Shown: piece by piece, positions 38,176 to 46,779 of the stretch
How the letters are laid out: each line of letters starts with the position of its first letter
Numbering within the stretch: the first letter of the stretch is position 1
From: an uncultured Clostridia bacterium
GTDB taxonomy: Bacteria; Bacillota; Clostridia; Oscillospirales; Acutalibacteraceae
Length of the DNA stretch: 64,000 nt
Reading direction: 5' to 3'
NCBI GenBank assembly: GCA_904420015.1
Contig: CAJFTS010000030.1
Coordinates: forward strand, 1-64,000
The notes under the pieces: model-generated
Told to the model about the DNA's origin: nothing
The model's input: only the letters and a program-made list of their open reading frames with translations
Databases searched by the model: none
Translations under genes and position numbers: made by a program

Positions 38176-38958
38176 TTGCTCCAAGGTATTTTTGATTCCC
38201 ACGCCCACTACGACGACGAGGCCTTTGACGGGGATCGGGAGGCGCTGCTGGAAGCGTTGCCCGGCCGGGGGATATGCGGGGTCGTCAACTGCGCCTCCGA
38301 CCTGGCGACTGCACAGACCTGTGTGGCCCTTGCCCGGCGTTATCCCTACTTTTATGCGGCGGTGGGGATTCATCCGCATGAGGCGGCCAAGGCGCCCGCC
38401 GACTGGAGGGAGCGCCTGGAGTCCCTTTCGCAGGAGGAAAAGGTGGTGGCCATCGGCGAGATCGGCTTAGACTATCACTATGACTTTTCTCCCCGGGAGC
38501 TGCAAAGGGACCTTCTGGCCGAGCAGCTGGCCTTTGCCAAGGAGCGGGGGCTTCCCGTCATCCTGCATGACCGGGAGGCGCACGGCGATATGATGGAGCT
38601 TTTGCGCAAAGTGCGTCCCAAGGGCGTGATGCACTGCTTTTCCGGCAGTGTGGAGCTGATGCGGGAGACGGTGGCGCTGGGCATGTATATCGGTCTGGGC
38701 GGTGCGGTGACCTTCAAAAACGCACGGGTGCCGGTAGAGGTGGCCAAGGAAGTTCCTCTCGACCGGTTGCTGCTGGAAACCGACTGCCCTTATATGACGC
38801 CGGTTCCTCTTCGCGGCAAGCGAAACGATTCGGCGAACATCCCCCTTACGGCTGAAAAAATCGCCCAAGTGCGCTCGATGGAGGCGCAGGCGCTGGTCGA
38901 TCAGTGCCGAAGGAATACCTGCGAGCTGTTTGGAATTTCGGAGCGCTCGTTATTTTGA
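38176..38958 (+). CDS. tatD: TatD family metal-dependent hydrolase
   Basis: A 260-residue TIM-barrel metallohydrolase. TTG 38176 is the start, with AAGGAGGG 7 bases upstream. Metal-binding motifs are FDSHAHYDD near the N-terminus, AIGEIGLDYHYDFS (about 95-108), the histidine in VILHDREAH, MHCFSGS and LLETDCPYM. TatD enzymes act as Mg-dependent 3'-5' DNases and in D-aminoacyl-tRNA or DNA quality control; the substrate here is not shown. The gene is followed 23 bases later by its linked radical SAM partner. Confidence 0.95.
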   Translation: MLQGIFDSHAHYDDEAFDGDREALLEALPGRGICGVVNCASDLATAQTCVALARRYPYFYAAVGIHPHEAAKAPADWRERLESLSQEEKVVAIGEIGLDYHYDFSPRELQRDLLAEQLAFAKERGLPVILHDREAHGDMMELLRKVRPKGVMHCFSGSVELMRETVALGMYIGLGGAVTFKNARVPVEVAKEVPLDRLLLETDCPYMTPVPLRGKRNDSANIPLTAEKIAQVRSMEAQALVDQCRRNTCELFGISERSLF

Positions 38959-38981
38959 ATACAGAGAGTGAGAGACCTTCT

Positions 38982-39584
38982 ATGACCATAACCTATGAAG
39001 TGGGGGATTCCCTCTACGTCAACATCACCAACCGCTGTCCCAACGCCTGTGACTTCTGCGTGCGTACCCACGGCGCCAGCTACGGCTCGGCGGACAGCCT
39101 GTGGCTGGAGCGGGAACCGACGGCGGAGGAAATCGAGGCGGATATCGAAAAACGGGAGCTGGGCCGGTATCGGGAGCTGGTGTTTTGCGGCTACGGCGAA
39201 CCGCTCGAGCGGATTGACGAGCTGTGCCGGGTCTGCCGGTTTGTCAAACAGAGGCATCCGTCGGTTCAAATCCGGGTCAATACCAACGGCCTTTCCGACC
39301 TGATCCACCAACGCAGGACGGCGCCTGAGCTGGAAGGGCTTGTGGACGTGCTTTCCATCAGCCTCAACAGCGCCACGCCGGAGGGCTACGACCGGCTGTG
39401 CCACCCGAAATTCGGCCTTGCGGCTCATCCGGCGCTGCTGGCGTTTGCTAAGGACGCGAAAAGCTATGTGCCCCGTGTGGTGCTTTCGGTGGTGGATACC
39501 ATCGGGGAAGAAGAAATCGAGAAATGCCGTGTCCTGGCAAAGGAAGCGGGAGCGGAATACCGGGTGCGCAAATACATCCCCTGA
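38982..39584 (+). CDS. TatD-linked radical SAM protein
   Basis: A 200-residue radical SAM protein. ATG 38982 fits the conserved N-terminus (MTITYEVGDSLYVNITNRCPNACDFCVR); the frame runs on upstream into tatD. The cluster-binding motif is NRCPNACDFC (C-x3-C-x2-C), and the SAM-binding GEP-type motif is GYGEPLERID. It corresponds to the family found next to, or fused to, TatD (TIGR04038-like). It lacks an auxiliary Fe-S (SPASM) domain. The reaction is unknown; constant pairing with TatD suggests a shared nucleic-acid or tRNA-related substrate. Confidence 0.9.
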   Translation: MTITYEVGDSLYVNITNRCPNACDFCVRTHGASYGSADSLWLEREPTAEEIEADIEKRELGRYRELVFCGYGEPLERIDELCRVCRFVKQRHPSVQIRVNTNGLSDLIHQRRTAPELEGLVDVLSISLNSATPEGYDRLCHPKFGLAAHPALLAFAKDAKSYVPRVVLSVVDTIGEEEIEKCRVLAKEAGAEYRVRKYIP

Positions 39585-40089
39585 GGGAAATGCCTTTGTG
39601 TCCGGTCCGGAACAGATAAAATCATAACCACCGGCCGTGCGGTGGTTTGCACAGGCCCCTTAGGACCTTTTACCAGCCGAGTCTATAGGCTCACTAATAA
39701 TATTTCTTTTGCATGTGGTGCCCCGCTGCTATTAAAAATAGCGGTGGGGTGCATCCCTTTCAGTTTTCCATATCTTTCATGCTCTGCCATTTTGTTTTTG
39801 TAACGTTTCCTCGCTTCGCTCGGATATTTTTTCTGGGCATCGCTAAAAGCTTTTTGGAACCACCAGCACAGATGGTGGTATTCTGTAACAATAACAAGCG
39901 CCCGGCAAGCATACGGCTTACCGGGCTCTTTTCGTGTACTTGGGCGTCCCCGGTAGGAACCGGGGCGGGCAAAGAAGCGTTCGGGCCCTAAAAAGAGAGG
40001 CGGGTTTTCGCAAAGCCGCCACATAGGGGAGCGCGGACAACGGGGGGTTGAACAGGCCGCCGGGTCAAACCAACAGGGTCATTGGATAG
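39585..40089. other. Hairpin-rich noncoding stretch
   Basis: No credible gene. Hairpins: AACCACCG/CGGTGGTT at 39626-39647; a large one GCCCCGCTGCTATT/ATAGCGGTGGGG at 39720-39750; CCACCAGCACAGATGGTGG at 39870-39890; and GCCCGGCAAGC/GCTTACCGGGC with TCTTTT at 39900-39930. A minus-strand frame 39683-40024 (ending KKYPSEARKRYKNKMAEHERYG...) is the only open stretch with ordinary composition. It has no ribosome site and spans the hairpins. The layout recalls a remnant of a mobile element end, which is inference. Confidence 0.5.
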
Positions 40090-40147
40090 GTGATGGGTGA
40101 AAAGGGTACCCTGTCTTGCGTCGCCTAAGCCGGTACCCGGCCCCTTC
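40090..40147. repeat. 58-bp repeat, right copy (inverted relative to 38038-38095)
   Basis: Inverted partner of the copy after metG, 56 of 58 identical. Together they bracket about 2.0 kb holding tatD, the radical SAM gene and the hairpin-rich stretch. Confidence 0.9.
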
Positions 40148-40310
40148 TTGGACGGCTCCCCCCGCCTGGGAGCGGCAGCTCTGATTGGGCAAAACCGGCG
40201 TATAGGCGGGGAATGCAGACGGCAGGGCGGCGCATCCCTGCGGCGGCACCGGCCCGGGATGGATGGGGACGCCCGCCTTCCCAACAGCCGTCAGACGCCC
40301 CTCGCTGGGA

Positions 40311-40352
40311 AAAGAAAAACCGGGCCTATTTTAATAGGCCCGGTTTTTCTTT
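40311..40352. terminator. Strong bidirectional hairpin terminator
   Basis: AAGAAAAACCGGGCCTATT pairs perfectly with AATAGGCCCGGTTTTTCTT. T tracts are present on both strands. No obvious gene ends directly before it. Confidence 0.85.
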
Positions 40353-40571
40353 CTTTAGCTTGAGGGGTGCTTTGAGGAGGGTATATGTACCCACGCAAAC
40401 GGTGCGGCTCCGTTTCTCTTCGGGGTACGATTCAATTATACTCAGGTTTCATTGCCCAGTTATGAAATCGGTATGAATAATCTAAAAACATTGTATAACA
40501 GGTAGGCGGCTTGCCCGTCCGATGGGCCGCCCGGTATGGGCCGTGCCCGGGTGAAAAATAACCACCGAGAA

Positions 40572-40585
40572 GGAACGTTTGTTTG
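40572..40585. promoter_or_regulatory. SOS box (LexA operator) of lexA
   Basis: GGAACGTTTGTTTG matches the Gram-positive LexA consensus CGAACRNRYGTTYG at 12 of 14 positions. It overlaps the -35 box of the lexA promoter, indicating autorepression. Confidence 0.8.
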
Positions 40586-40611
40586 CAATTTCGGAATTTG
40601 TATGCTAAAAT
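40583..40611 (+). promoter_or_regulatory. Promoter of lexA
   Basis: TTGCAA and TAAAAT are separated by exactly 17 bases, with an extended TGC before the -10. It is 82 bases upstream of the start codon. Confidence 0.8.
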
Positions 40612-40692
40612 AGAAAAAACCAATAGCCAGCGCGTCATCGCAGCGGCGCCGGAGCCGTCCGGCGGCCTGCGTGAGGATAGGAGGAGCAGGCG

Positions 40693-41286
40693 ATGAAGGA
40701 AATCAGCGAGGCTCAGGCGAGGATTTATAATTTTCTTAGGGAGCGCATCCAAACGGACGGCGTCCCCCCTTCCGTACGGGAAATCTGCACGGCCACCGGC
40801 ATCCGTTCCACGTCCACGGTACACTATCATCTCAAAGCGCTGGAGAACGCCGGCTATATCAGCCGGGACGAAGGGCTCAACCGGTCGATCCGCATTGCGG
40901 GGGAAAACGCCCGGTTTATCCCGGTGCTCGGGCGTGTTACCGCCGGACAGCCCATCTTGGCGGTGGAAAATGTGGAGGATTACCTTCCTTTCCCCAGCCG
41001 CCGTAAGCAGGGCAGCGAGTTGTTCGCCCTTCGGGTCATGGGAGAAAGCATGATCGGCGCGGGCATTTTGGATGGGGACATTATCGTGGTGGAGCGTACC
41101 CCTACCGCCAAGAACGGGGAGATCGTCGTGGTTCTCATCGACGACGAGGCCACCTGCAAGCGGTTCTATAAAGAGAACGGGCATTACCGCCTCCAGCCGG
41201 AAAATCCCACAATGGAACCGATTATCACCGACCATGTTTCGATTTTGGGAAAGGTGGTTTCCTGCATCCGGTACTATGAGCCGTAA
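40693..41286 (+). CDS. lexA: LexA, SOS repressor with self-cleaving protease domain
   Basis: A 197-residue repressor. The N-terminal winged helix (about 1-68) has VPPSVREICTATGIRSTSTVHYHLKAL. The cleavage site is A84-G85 in GRVTAGQP. The catalytic pair is S119 (MGESMIGAGI) and K156 (DEATCKRFY) in the S24-peptidase domain. RecA filaments stimulate self-cleavage after DNA damage. AGGAGGAGC precedes the ATG. It is monocistronic, with a terminator shared with the convergent small gene. Confidence 0.97.
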   Translation: MKEISEAQARIYNFLRERIQTDGVPPSVREICTATGIRSTSTVHYHLKALENAGYISRDEGLNRSIRIAGENARFIPVLGRVTAGQPILAVENVEDYLPFPSRRKQGSELFALRVMGESMIGAGILDGDIIVVERTPTAKNGEIVVVLIDDEATCKRFYKENGHYRLQPENPTMEPIITDHVSILGKVVSCIRYYEP

Positions 41287-41304
41287 GGGAGGAAAAACGA
41301 ACGG

Positions 41305-41352
41305 GCCCCTGCCGTCGCCGCAGCTGCAAGCGGGCCATGGCAGGGGCTTTTT
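41305..41352. terminator. Terminator between lexA and the DUF3787 gene
   Basis: GCCCCTGCC and GGCAGGGGC form a stem around an internal GC-rich loop, followed by TTTTTC on the + strand. Confidence 0.75.
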
Positions 41353-41390
41353 CAGAATGGCTTTGCTCTTTATAAGAGGATTGCCGGCGG

Positions 41391-41561
41391 CTACTTATGG
41401 TTGCTGTCCACCCAGTTTTTGTTTTGGATGACATGATCCTCGTCGGGGATGGCCATGTTGGTATCCGCATCCCGGGAATCGGGGTGGGTGATGGCCTGGT
41501 AATAAAACGCGCCGGTCAGCCTCTCCGGCCGGGCGGATTTTTTGTCTTTCTTTTTCATCAT
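41391..41561 (-). CDS. Small DUF3787-like protein (spore surface family)
   Basis: A 56-residue protein, basic at the N-terminus (MMKKKDKKSARPERL) and ending in IPDEDHVIQNKNWVDSNHK, which matches the C-terminal pattern of DUF3787 proteins (a clostridial family including a C. difficile spore-surface protein). A perfect AAGGAGGTG lies 7 bases before ATG 41561, which supports it as a real gene. It is convergent with lexA. The role is probably structural in the spore; this is inferred from the family. Confidence 0.75.
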   Translation of the reverse strand: MMKKKDKKSARPERLTGAFYYQAITHPDSRDADTNMAIPDEDHVIQNKNWVDSNHK

Positions 41562-41681
41562 AGACGCACCTCCTTGCATTAATGTGTACCCTTGCTTTCT
41601 TCTTTATGCGTCTTAATCCGTCGGCGGATTTTACCAATCCCAGCAGGGGAAAGCACCGCCATTTTGGGGCAAAATAAGACC

Positions 41682-41710
41682 TTGAACGGCAATCGCAACA
41701 ATGCTATAAT
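41682..41710 (+). promoter_or_regulatory. Promoter of glnA
   Basis: TTGAAC and TATAAT are separated by exactly 17 bases. The transcript would have a leader of about 100 bases containing a small hairpin, AGGAGGATGCAATCCTCT (41773-41790). Confidence 0.85.
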
Positions 41711-41814
41711 GGGATGCAATGGAAGAAAAGCGCCGAACGTGGAAGTTTTATGGGCTTGGCGGCGGTGTTGCCAGGAGGATGCAATCCTCTTGTAAAGAAA
41801 AAGGAGGCAAAACT

Positions 41815-43146
41815 GTGATCAAATACACCAGGGAAGACATTATACGGATCTGTCAGGAAGAGAAAATCCGTTTCATCCGGCTGCAGTTTACCGACATCAC
41901 CGGTTCGCTGAAAAATATTGCGATTACCACCAGCCAGCTGGAGAAGGCGCTGGACAACAAGTGTATGTTCGACGGCTCGTCCATTGAAGGCTTTGTGCGT
42001 ATCGAGGAATCCGACATGTATCTGGTGCCGGATTTGGACAGCTTTGTGATCTTCCCCTGGATAGATGCGCCGGGCCGTACCGCCCGCCTGATCTGCGACG
42101 TCTACCGGCCGGACGGAAAGCCGTTTGCCGGGGACCCGAGAAGCGTGCTGCGCGCGGTGCTCGACCGTGCGGCCAAGATGGGTTATACCTTCAACGTTGG
42201 CCCGGAGTGCGAGTTTTTCCTCTTTAAGACCGACGAAAACGGCCAGCCGACCACCCATACCAACGACAAGGGCGGCTATTTTGAGCTGGGGCCCATCGAC
42301 CTGGGGGAAGATGCCCGCCGGGACATCTGCCTGATCCTTGAGGATATGGGCTTTGAGATTGAGGCTTCCCATCACGAGGTAGCCAACGGCCAGCACGAGA
42401 TTGATTTTAAATACGACCATGCGCTTCGTGCGGCCGACGATATTATGACCTTCAAGCTGGTGGTCAAGTCGGTGGCAATGCAGCATAAGCTGCACGCCAC
42501 CTTTATGCCCAAGCCTCTCTATGGGGAAGCGGGCTCCGGTATGCACATCAACATGTCCCTGCAAAAGGACGGCAAAAACGTGTTTGACGACCCGGATGGG
42601 GCAAATGGCCTGAGCAAGGAGGCCTATGGCTTCATCGCGGGCTTGATGGAGCATATCACCGGCATGACGGCGGTGACCAATCCGCTGGTCAATTCCTATA
42701 AGCGTCTGGTTCCCGGCTTTGAGGCGCCGGTTTATATCGCCTGGTCCGCATCCAACCGCAGCCCCTTGATCCGGATTCCCGCCGCCCGCGGGATGGGCAC
42801 TCGCATTGAGCTGCGCAATCCCGATCCGGCGGCCAATCCTTATCTGGTGTTGGCCCTATGCCTGGCGACCGGCCTGGACGGGATTGAGCGGGGCTTGACT
42901 CCTCCTCCCGCCATCGACGGGAACATCTTCCTGATGAGCAAGAAGGAGCTCGAGGAAAAGAATGTGCGCAGCCTGCCCGATTCCCTCAAGCACGCCATCC
43001 GGGATATGACCCAAGACCAGCTGGTGAGGGATACTCTGGGCGAGCATATCTACAACAAGTACGTGGAGCATAAGCTTCATGAATGGTACGAGTACACGAC
43101 CCGCGTTACTCCGTGGGAGCTGGATCGGTACCTGGTGCGTTATTAA
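41815..43146 (+). CDS. glnA: Glutamine synthetase, type I
   Basis: A 443-residue GS-I alpha-type enzyme that joins ammonia to glutamate with ATP. The start is GTG 41815 with AAGGAGG 9 bases upstream. [62 protein letters not shown] and [21 protein letters not shown] carry the metal and substrate sites. The adenylylation-loop tyrosine region of GS-I beta is absent, as usual in Firmicutes. No glnR gene is beside it. Confidence 0.97.
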   Translation: MIKYTREDIIRICQEEKIRFIRLQFTDITGSLKNIAITTSQLEKALDNKCMFDGSSIEGFVRIEESDMYLVPDLDSFVIFPWIDAPGRTARLICDVYRPDGKPFAGDPRSVLRAVLDRAAKMGYTFNVGPECEFFLFKTDENGQPTTHTNDKGGYFELGPIDLGEDARRDICLILEDMGFEIEASHHEVANGQHEIDFKYDHALRAADDIMTFKLVVKSVAMQHKLHATFMPKPLYGEAGSGMHINMSLQKDGKNVFDDPDGANGLSKEAYGFIAGLMEHITGMTAVTNPLVNSYKRLVPGFEAPVYIAWSASNRSPLIRIPAARGMGTRIELRNPDPAANPYLVLALCLATGLDGIERGLTPPPAIDGNIFLMSKKELEEKNVRSLPDSLKHAIRDMTQDQLVRDTLGEHIYNKYVEHKLHEWYEYTTRVTPWELDRYLVRY

Positions 43147-43153
43147 GTATCCG

Positions 43154-43205
43154 TTTTTAAAAGAAAGCCCCCGGTGCATTTGCACCGGGGGCTTTCTTTT
43201 AAAAA
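43154..43205. terminator. Terminator of glnA
   Basis: A perfect stem of about 25 bp (AAAAGAAAGCCCCCGGTGCA / TGCACCGGGGGCTTTCTTTT, extended by T5/A5) with a 2-base loop. Confidence 0.9.
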
Positions 43206-43334
43206 GAGACAGCGCGGCAAAGGGGAAAGGCAAAGAAAAATGCAAGGAAAGGAAACCCGGCAGGGGAGCGTATCCCCCTGCCGGGCGTATCCGTGCAAAG
43301 AAGCAGGAGGTCTCGAAAGAGCAGCCGACCTCTG

Positions 43335-44219
43335 CTAGTTGGAGGAGGCGGGCCCCTGCCGCAGAGTCAGCTCGCCCGCCGATACCTTGCCTTCGATCTG
43401 ATGCCTGCCGCCGTTTAGCCTTCCGACCATCTCCTTGTGTGAGCCTTCGGTGCTCGTGCTCAGCGGAAAATCGGTGGAAAGGCCGCCCGCGCTTGCACGC
43501 AGGCTGACCCTCGCGGACACGTCCGACGGAACCGTAATATCGGCATTGCCGCTGCTGACGTCGATTTCCATATCGCCGGTCAGATCCGCCAAAGAGGCAA
43601 CCAGCTTTCCCGCATTGACGCAGCCGTCCAGACTGCCGCGGATGTTGGACGCTTCCAGCGTTCCGGCGTTTACCTGAAGCCCCACCTCTTTAGCCGTCAC
43701 CCCGTCGCAGATAAGGGAGCCGGCGTTAAGCGTCATCTCCACCTCATCCAGGCCGGATAGAGCCTCCACCTTTGCGTTTCCGGCGTTGACGTTAATCTCC
43801 AGGTCTTCCATGAAGATGCGGGGAAGAAAGACCGTCAGCTTCCGTTCCCAGGAGCCGAGGGAAAACCAGGTGAATCCTTCATCCACCCATATTGCGAGGG
43901 TATCTCCCTTTTGTTCGACCATCAGCTCCGGCTTATGGGAGGCGCCGTCTTGCCGGTACTCGGCGGAAAGTTGGGTGTCGTCGGTGAGCACCACGTTTAG
44001 TTCCCCCATGTTGGAGGTGATCTTAATCTTGTCAACGTTGTACACGGGAGCGCTTTTTCGGTCCTGGAACCCTTCCACCTGATGGCCGTCCGCCGCCGTG
44101 TACGTTCCCTGAATCAAGGCGGCGATTTCGTCTCTGGCTACCGCCGCGCAAACGCCGCCGGCAACCAGCGTCACGCCGAAGATGCATGAGAGGGTAATCA
44201 GTATGGTGCGCATTTTCAT
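43335..44219 (-). CDS. DUF4097-type beta-repeat protein with membrane anchor
   Basis: A 294-residue protein with one N-terminal membrane helix (about 5-28) and an extracytoplasmic parallel-beta repeat region. Its units resemble LEINVNAGNAKVEALSG, MTLNAGSLICDGVTA and LQVNAGTLEASNI. DUF4097 proteins of this kind accompany DUF1700 and PadR genes in many Firmicutes; the role is unknown, with cell-envelope monitoring suspected. It starts directly after the DUF1700 stop (TAAATG). Confidence 0.88.
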   Translation of the reverse strand: MKMRTILITLSCIFGVTLVAGGVCAAVARDEIAALIQGTYTAADGHQVEGFQDRKSAPVYNVDKIKITSNMGELNVVLTDDTQLSAEYRQDGASHKPELMVEQKGDTLAIWVDEGFTWFSLGSWERKLTVFLPRIFMEDLEINVNAGNAKVEALSGLDEVEMTLNAGSLICDGVTAKEVGLQVNAGTLEASNIRGSLDGCVNAGKLVASLADLTGDMEIDVSSGNADITVPSDVSARVSLRASAGGLSTDFPLSTSTEGSHKEMVGRLNGGRHQIEGKVSAGELTLRQGPASSN

Positions 44220-44900
44220 TTAAAGCCCCTCCTTACAAAGCCTCGCACAGAATTGGATGTAGCGGGTAACGCCCCGGATAAAGAAACGGGAGAGATAGTA
44301 CATCCCGATGCCCGCCAGCCCTGACAGAGCTATCAAACTGACGCCGAAGAGAGAGAATACCAGGGGAAGCATTCCGGAAAAGCTCACAATCGCCCCCACG
44401 ATCGTGGCAATCCCGGTGAAGAAAAAGCATACCGGTACCGCCCAAAGAGAAAGGACTGCAGCCGCCAAGCTCAATAGAATCCAGGCGCCTAAGAATACGT
44501 TGACAAGGACGACCACGACAATCCCGAGGGTGGTGCTTTTGCCGGAATGGTTGCTGGACCGGCCGGCGGGAGGTACCTCCTGGGCGTGCGGCTGATCCGG
44601 TATGACAGGCTGCACAAGGAAGGTCTGGGTCTGTTCTACCGCAAGAGGAACCTGCGAGTTGGAAACAGAGGGATTGGGCTCGCTGTAACCGTGCTCCTTT
44701 GTGCCGGCAAGCTCCTCCACATAGGCCCGCGCCAGCTCGGCCGGGTCGCCAAGGGCCTGGGCAACCTCCTCCTGAGATTTTCCATTTTCCCGTCCGGCCC
44801 GAAAATGTTCAATGTAATCGCTTAGGATATCCTCACGCTCACTGCGGGAAAGAGGGGACAACGCCTCATTGAGCGCGGATAGAAATTGTTCCTTATTCAT
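44220..44900 (-). CDS. DUF1700 (HAAS-domain) membrane protein
   Basis: A 226-residue protein. MNKEQFLSALNEALSPLSRSEREDILSDYIEHF at the N-terminus is the HAAS signature. About four membrane helices lie at residues 130-225 after a polar linker. GGAGGTGAGG precedes ATG 44900. It overlaps the padR gene by 8 bases and is translationally coupled to it and to the DUF4097 gene. Confidence 0.9.
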   Translation of the reverse strand: MNKEQFLSALNEALSPLSRSEREDILSDYIEHFRAGRENGKSQEEVAQALGDPAELARAYVEELAGTKEHGYSEPNPSVSNSQVPLAVEQTQTFLVQPVIPDQPHAQEVPPAGRSSNHSGKSTTLGIVVVVLVNVFLGAWILLSLAAAVLSLWAVPVCFFFTGIATIVGAIVSFSGMLPLVFSLFGVSLIALSGLAGIGMYYLSRFFIRGVTRYIQFCARLCKEGL

Positions 44901-45216
44901 TTTCCTCACCTCCATGAAGAATACGGTCGACCTGGGAGGAGAACCGCTGCCATTCCCCGGTAAGCAGCGATAAAAATTCCTTCCCTTTCGGTGTCAAGGT
45001 ATAATACTTCCGCGGCGCGCCGCCCTGGGATTCACAGAGATAGGAGGATAGGTAGTCATCCTGTTGAAGCCGCCTGAGAACCGGATAGACCGTCCCATCA
45101 GAGATCTCAATCCCCTTAGTCAAGGAAGCCGCGATTTCATAACCATATCGATCCCGGCTGTCCAGCAGCGCAAGCACGCATAGCTCCAGTACCCCCTTTT
45201 TAAACTGAATGGTCAT
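44893..45216 (-). CDS. PadR family transcriptional regulator
   Basis: A 107-residue winged-helix regulator of the short PadR-s2 type: LELCVLALLDSRDRYGYEIAASL, SDGTVYPVLRRLQQDDYLSSY and GAPRKYYTLTPKGKEFL. It leads the padR-DUF1700-DUF4097 operon and likely represses it. ATG 45216 has GAGGTG 5-6 bases upstream. Confidence 0.94.
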   Translation of the reverse strand: MTIQFKKGVLELCVLALLDSRDRYGYEIAASLTKGIEISDGTVYPVLRRLQQDDYLSSYLCESQGGAPRKYYTLTPKGKEFLSLLTGEWQRFSSQVDRILHGGEENE

Positions 45217-45270
45217 GGCGTCACCTCGCAATATTAGTTATCATCAGGTACTATTTCTAAAACAATACTG

Positions 45271-45299
45271 AATATAAAATGAAATTGTAAATTTGTCAA
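45271..45299 (-). promoter_or_regulatory. Promoter of the padR operon
   Basis: On the minus strand, TTGACA and TATATT are separated by exactly 17 bases. TAGT and ACTA, 11 bases apart between this promoter and the start codon, are possible halves of a PadR operator. Confidence 0.8.
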
Positions 45300-45327
45300 T
45301 AGGATTCTCAACTTTTTTTCGTGAAAT

Positions 45328-45356
45328 TTGCATTTGCAGCAAATTTATGGTACACT
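45328..45356 (+). promoter_or_regulatory. Promoter of degV
   Basis: TTGCAT and TACACT are separated by 17 bases, leaving a leader of about 145 bases without a recognised RNA motif. Confidence 0.55.
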
Positions 45357-45508
45357 CCCTATGAAAAAATAGTTGAAATAAGCTTGTATAGGGGAATGAT
45401 TTTTATTTGCTCGCGTAGAGTCTCTTAGAAGGGAAAAGATGGGGCGGCCCCCAGCGGGATTGTCCGCTTCCTTTTATGAAAACGATAGAGGGATAGGAGT
45501 CTTGATCC

Positions 45509-46354
45509 ATGGAAAAGATCGTTTTAACAGCGGACAGTACCTGCGACCTGTCGCAGGAGTTAAGGGAGCGCTACCAGGTGGAAGTGGTTCCCCTTTACGT
45601 CAACTTCGGGGAAGAGAGCCGCAGGGATGGGGTGGATGCCCAGCCGGACGACATCTATGCCTACTACGAAAGGGTAGGGAAGCTGCCCACCACGTCGGCG
45701 GCCACACCGGCCGATTATGGGGAGTTTTTCGCCCGCAAATCCCAAGAGGGGGATGCGGTGATCCATTTTAATATCAGCTCCGGCTTTTCCACGACCCATA
45801 ATAATGCCAAGCTTGCCGCGGAGGCGTTCCCCAACGTATATGTGGTGGATTCCAAGAATCTGTCCACCGGTACGGCTCTGCTGATGCTCAAGGCATGGGA
45901 TTTGGCGCAGGAAGGGATGCCGGCCAAGCAGGTGGTAAAGGAGGCCGAACGTCTGCGCGGGCAGGTGCGGGCCAGCTTTATCCTCGACCGGCTGGAATAT
46001 CTGTGGAAGGGCGGGCGCTGTTCCGGCGTGACGGCGCTGGGCGCCAATCTGCTGCGGCTGAAGCCCTGCATTGAGGTGGAAGACGGCGGCATGAAGGTAG
46101 GGAAGAAGTTCCGCGGGAAGCTGGGGGATGTTTTGGAGGACTATGTGGCCACCCGCCTGAAAGGGCGGGTGGATTTGGACCTAACCAGGGTCTTTATTAC
46201 CCATTCGGGTATTGCGCAGGGGCACATTGATCGGGTCAGGCGCAAGGTGGAGGAATATGCCGATTTCAAAGAAATCCTCGTCACCCGGGCGGGCTGTACG
46301 GTCAGCAATCACTGCGGCCCCAATACGCTGGGCGTACTGTTTTTAACAGAATAA
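45509..46354 (+). CDS. DegV family fatty-acid-binding protein
   Basis: A 281-residue protein. It has the DegV N-terminus VLTADSTCDLS, the TSAATPADYGEFF loop, the FNISSGFSTTHNNAKLAAE ligand-binding serine region and ILDRLEYLWKGGRCSG. DegV (FakB-type) proteins bind a fatty acid and present it to the kinase FakA for phosphorylation and phospholipid synthesis. No fakA is adjacent. It is monocistronic. Confidence 0.95.
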   Translation: MEKIVLTADSTCDLSQELRERYQVEVVPLYVNFGEESRRDGVDAQPDDIYAYYERVGKLPTTSAATPADYGEFFARKSQEGDAVIHFNISSGFSTTHNNAKLAAEAFPNVYVVDSKNLSTGTALLMLKAWDLAQEGMPAKQVVKEAERLRGQVRASFILDRLEYLWKGGRCSGVTALGANLLRLKPCIEVEDGGMKVGKKFRGKLGDVLEDYVATRLKGRVDLDLTRVFITHSGIAQGHIDRVRRKVEEYADFKEILVTRAGCTVSNHCGPNTLGVLFLTE

Positions 46355-46779
46355 GGAATATATGCAATTATTGTGGAAACGCTTTCGGGAAACGGCGCTG
46401 TATTTTGGTGAAAGAGAAAAACTTTTTTTGTGCCCGGCGGAAAAATATTTGCAAGAAAAGGCGGCCGTTTTTTCCGTTTTTTAAACGTTGCGATTTTTGT
46501 AGAAATTCGAGCTGAATGTCTAATTTTTATAAGAAAATCAACGTCTATCGCCGTCTGTCCTTTTTTCTGGATGTATCCAATTTATGAACGCAACTGACTA
46601 GATTGCCATAAAAAGGCCGGTTTGCTTGCAAAATAAATGGTGTTTTTGATAAACTAATTCTTACCTTTTCATCAAGTTCACTTGACAGACTGGCGAATCT
46701 GATATAATATATAGTAAAAATTGATGGAAAACGACCACAGTTCCAATTTCGAGTGCTGGTAATTGGGAGAGTTGTGAAA
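46355..46779. promoter_or_regulatory. Intergenic region with cre-like site and promoter of the sugar-acid locus
   Basis: TGGAAACGCTTTCG (46374-46387) matches the CcpA cre consensus TGWAANCGNTNWCA at 12 of 14. TTGACA at 46682-46687 pairs with TAATAT (17 bases) or TATAAT (15 bases) as promoter of the sensor kinase. No gene was seen in this AT-rich stretch. Confidence 0.55.

Noticed and set aside
39683-40024. Minus-strand frame of 113 codons in the hairpin-rich stretch
   Set aside because: Part of it looks protein-like, but it runs through several strong hairpins, has no ribosome site and matches no family I know. Kept only as part of the noncoding stretch.
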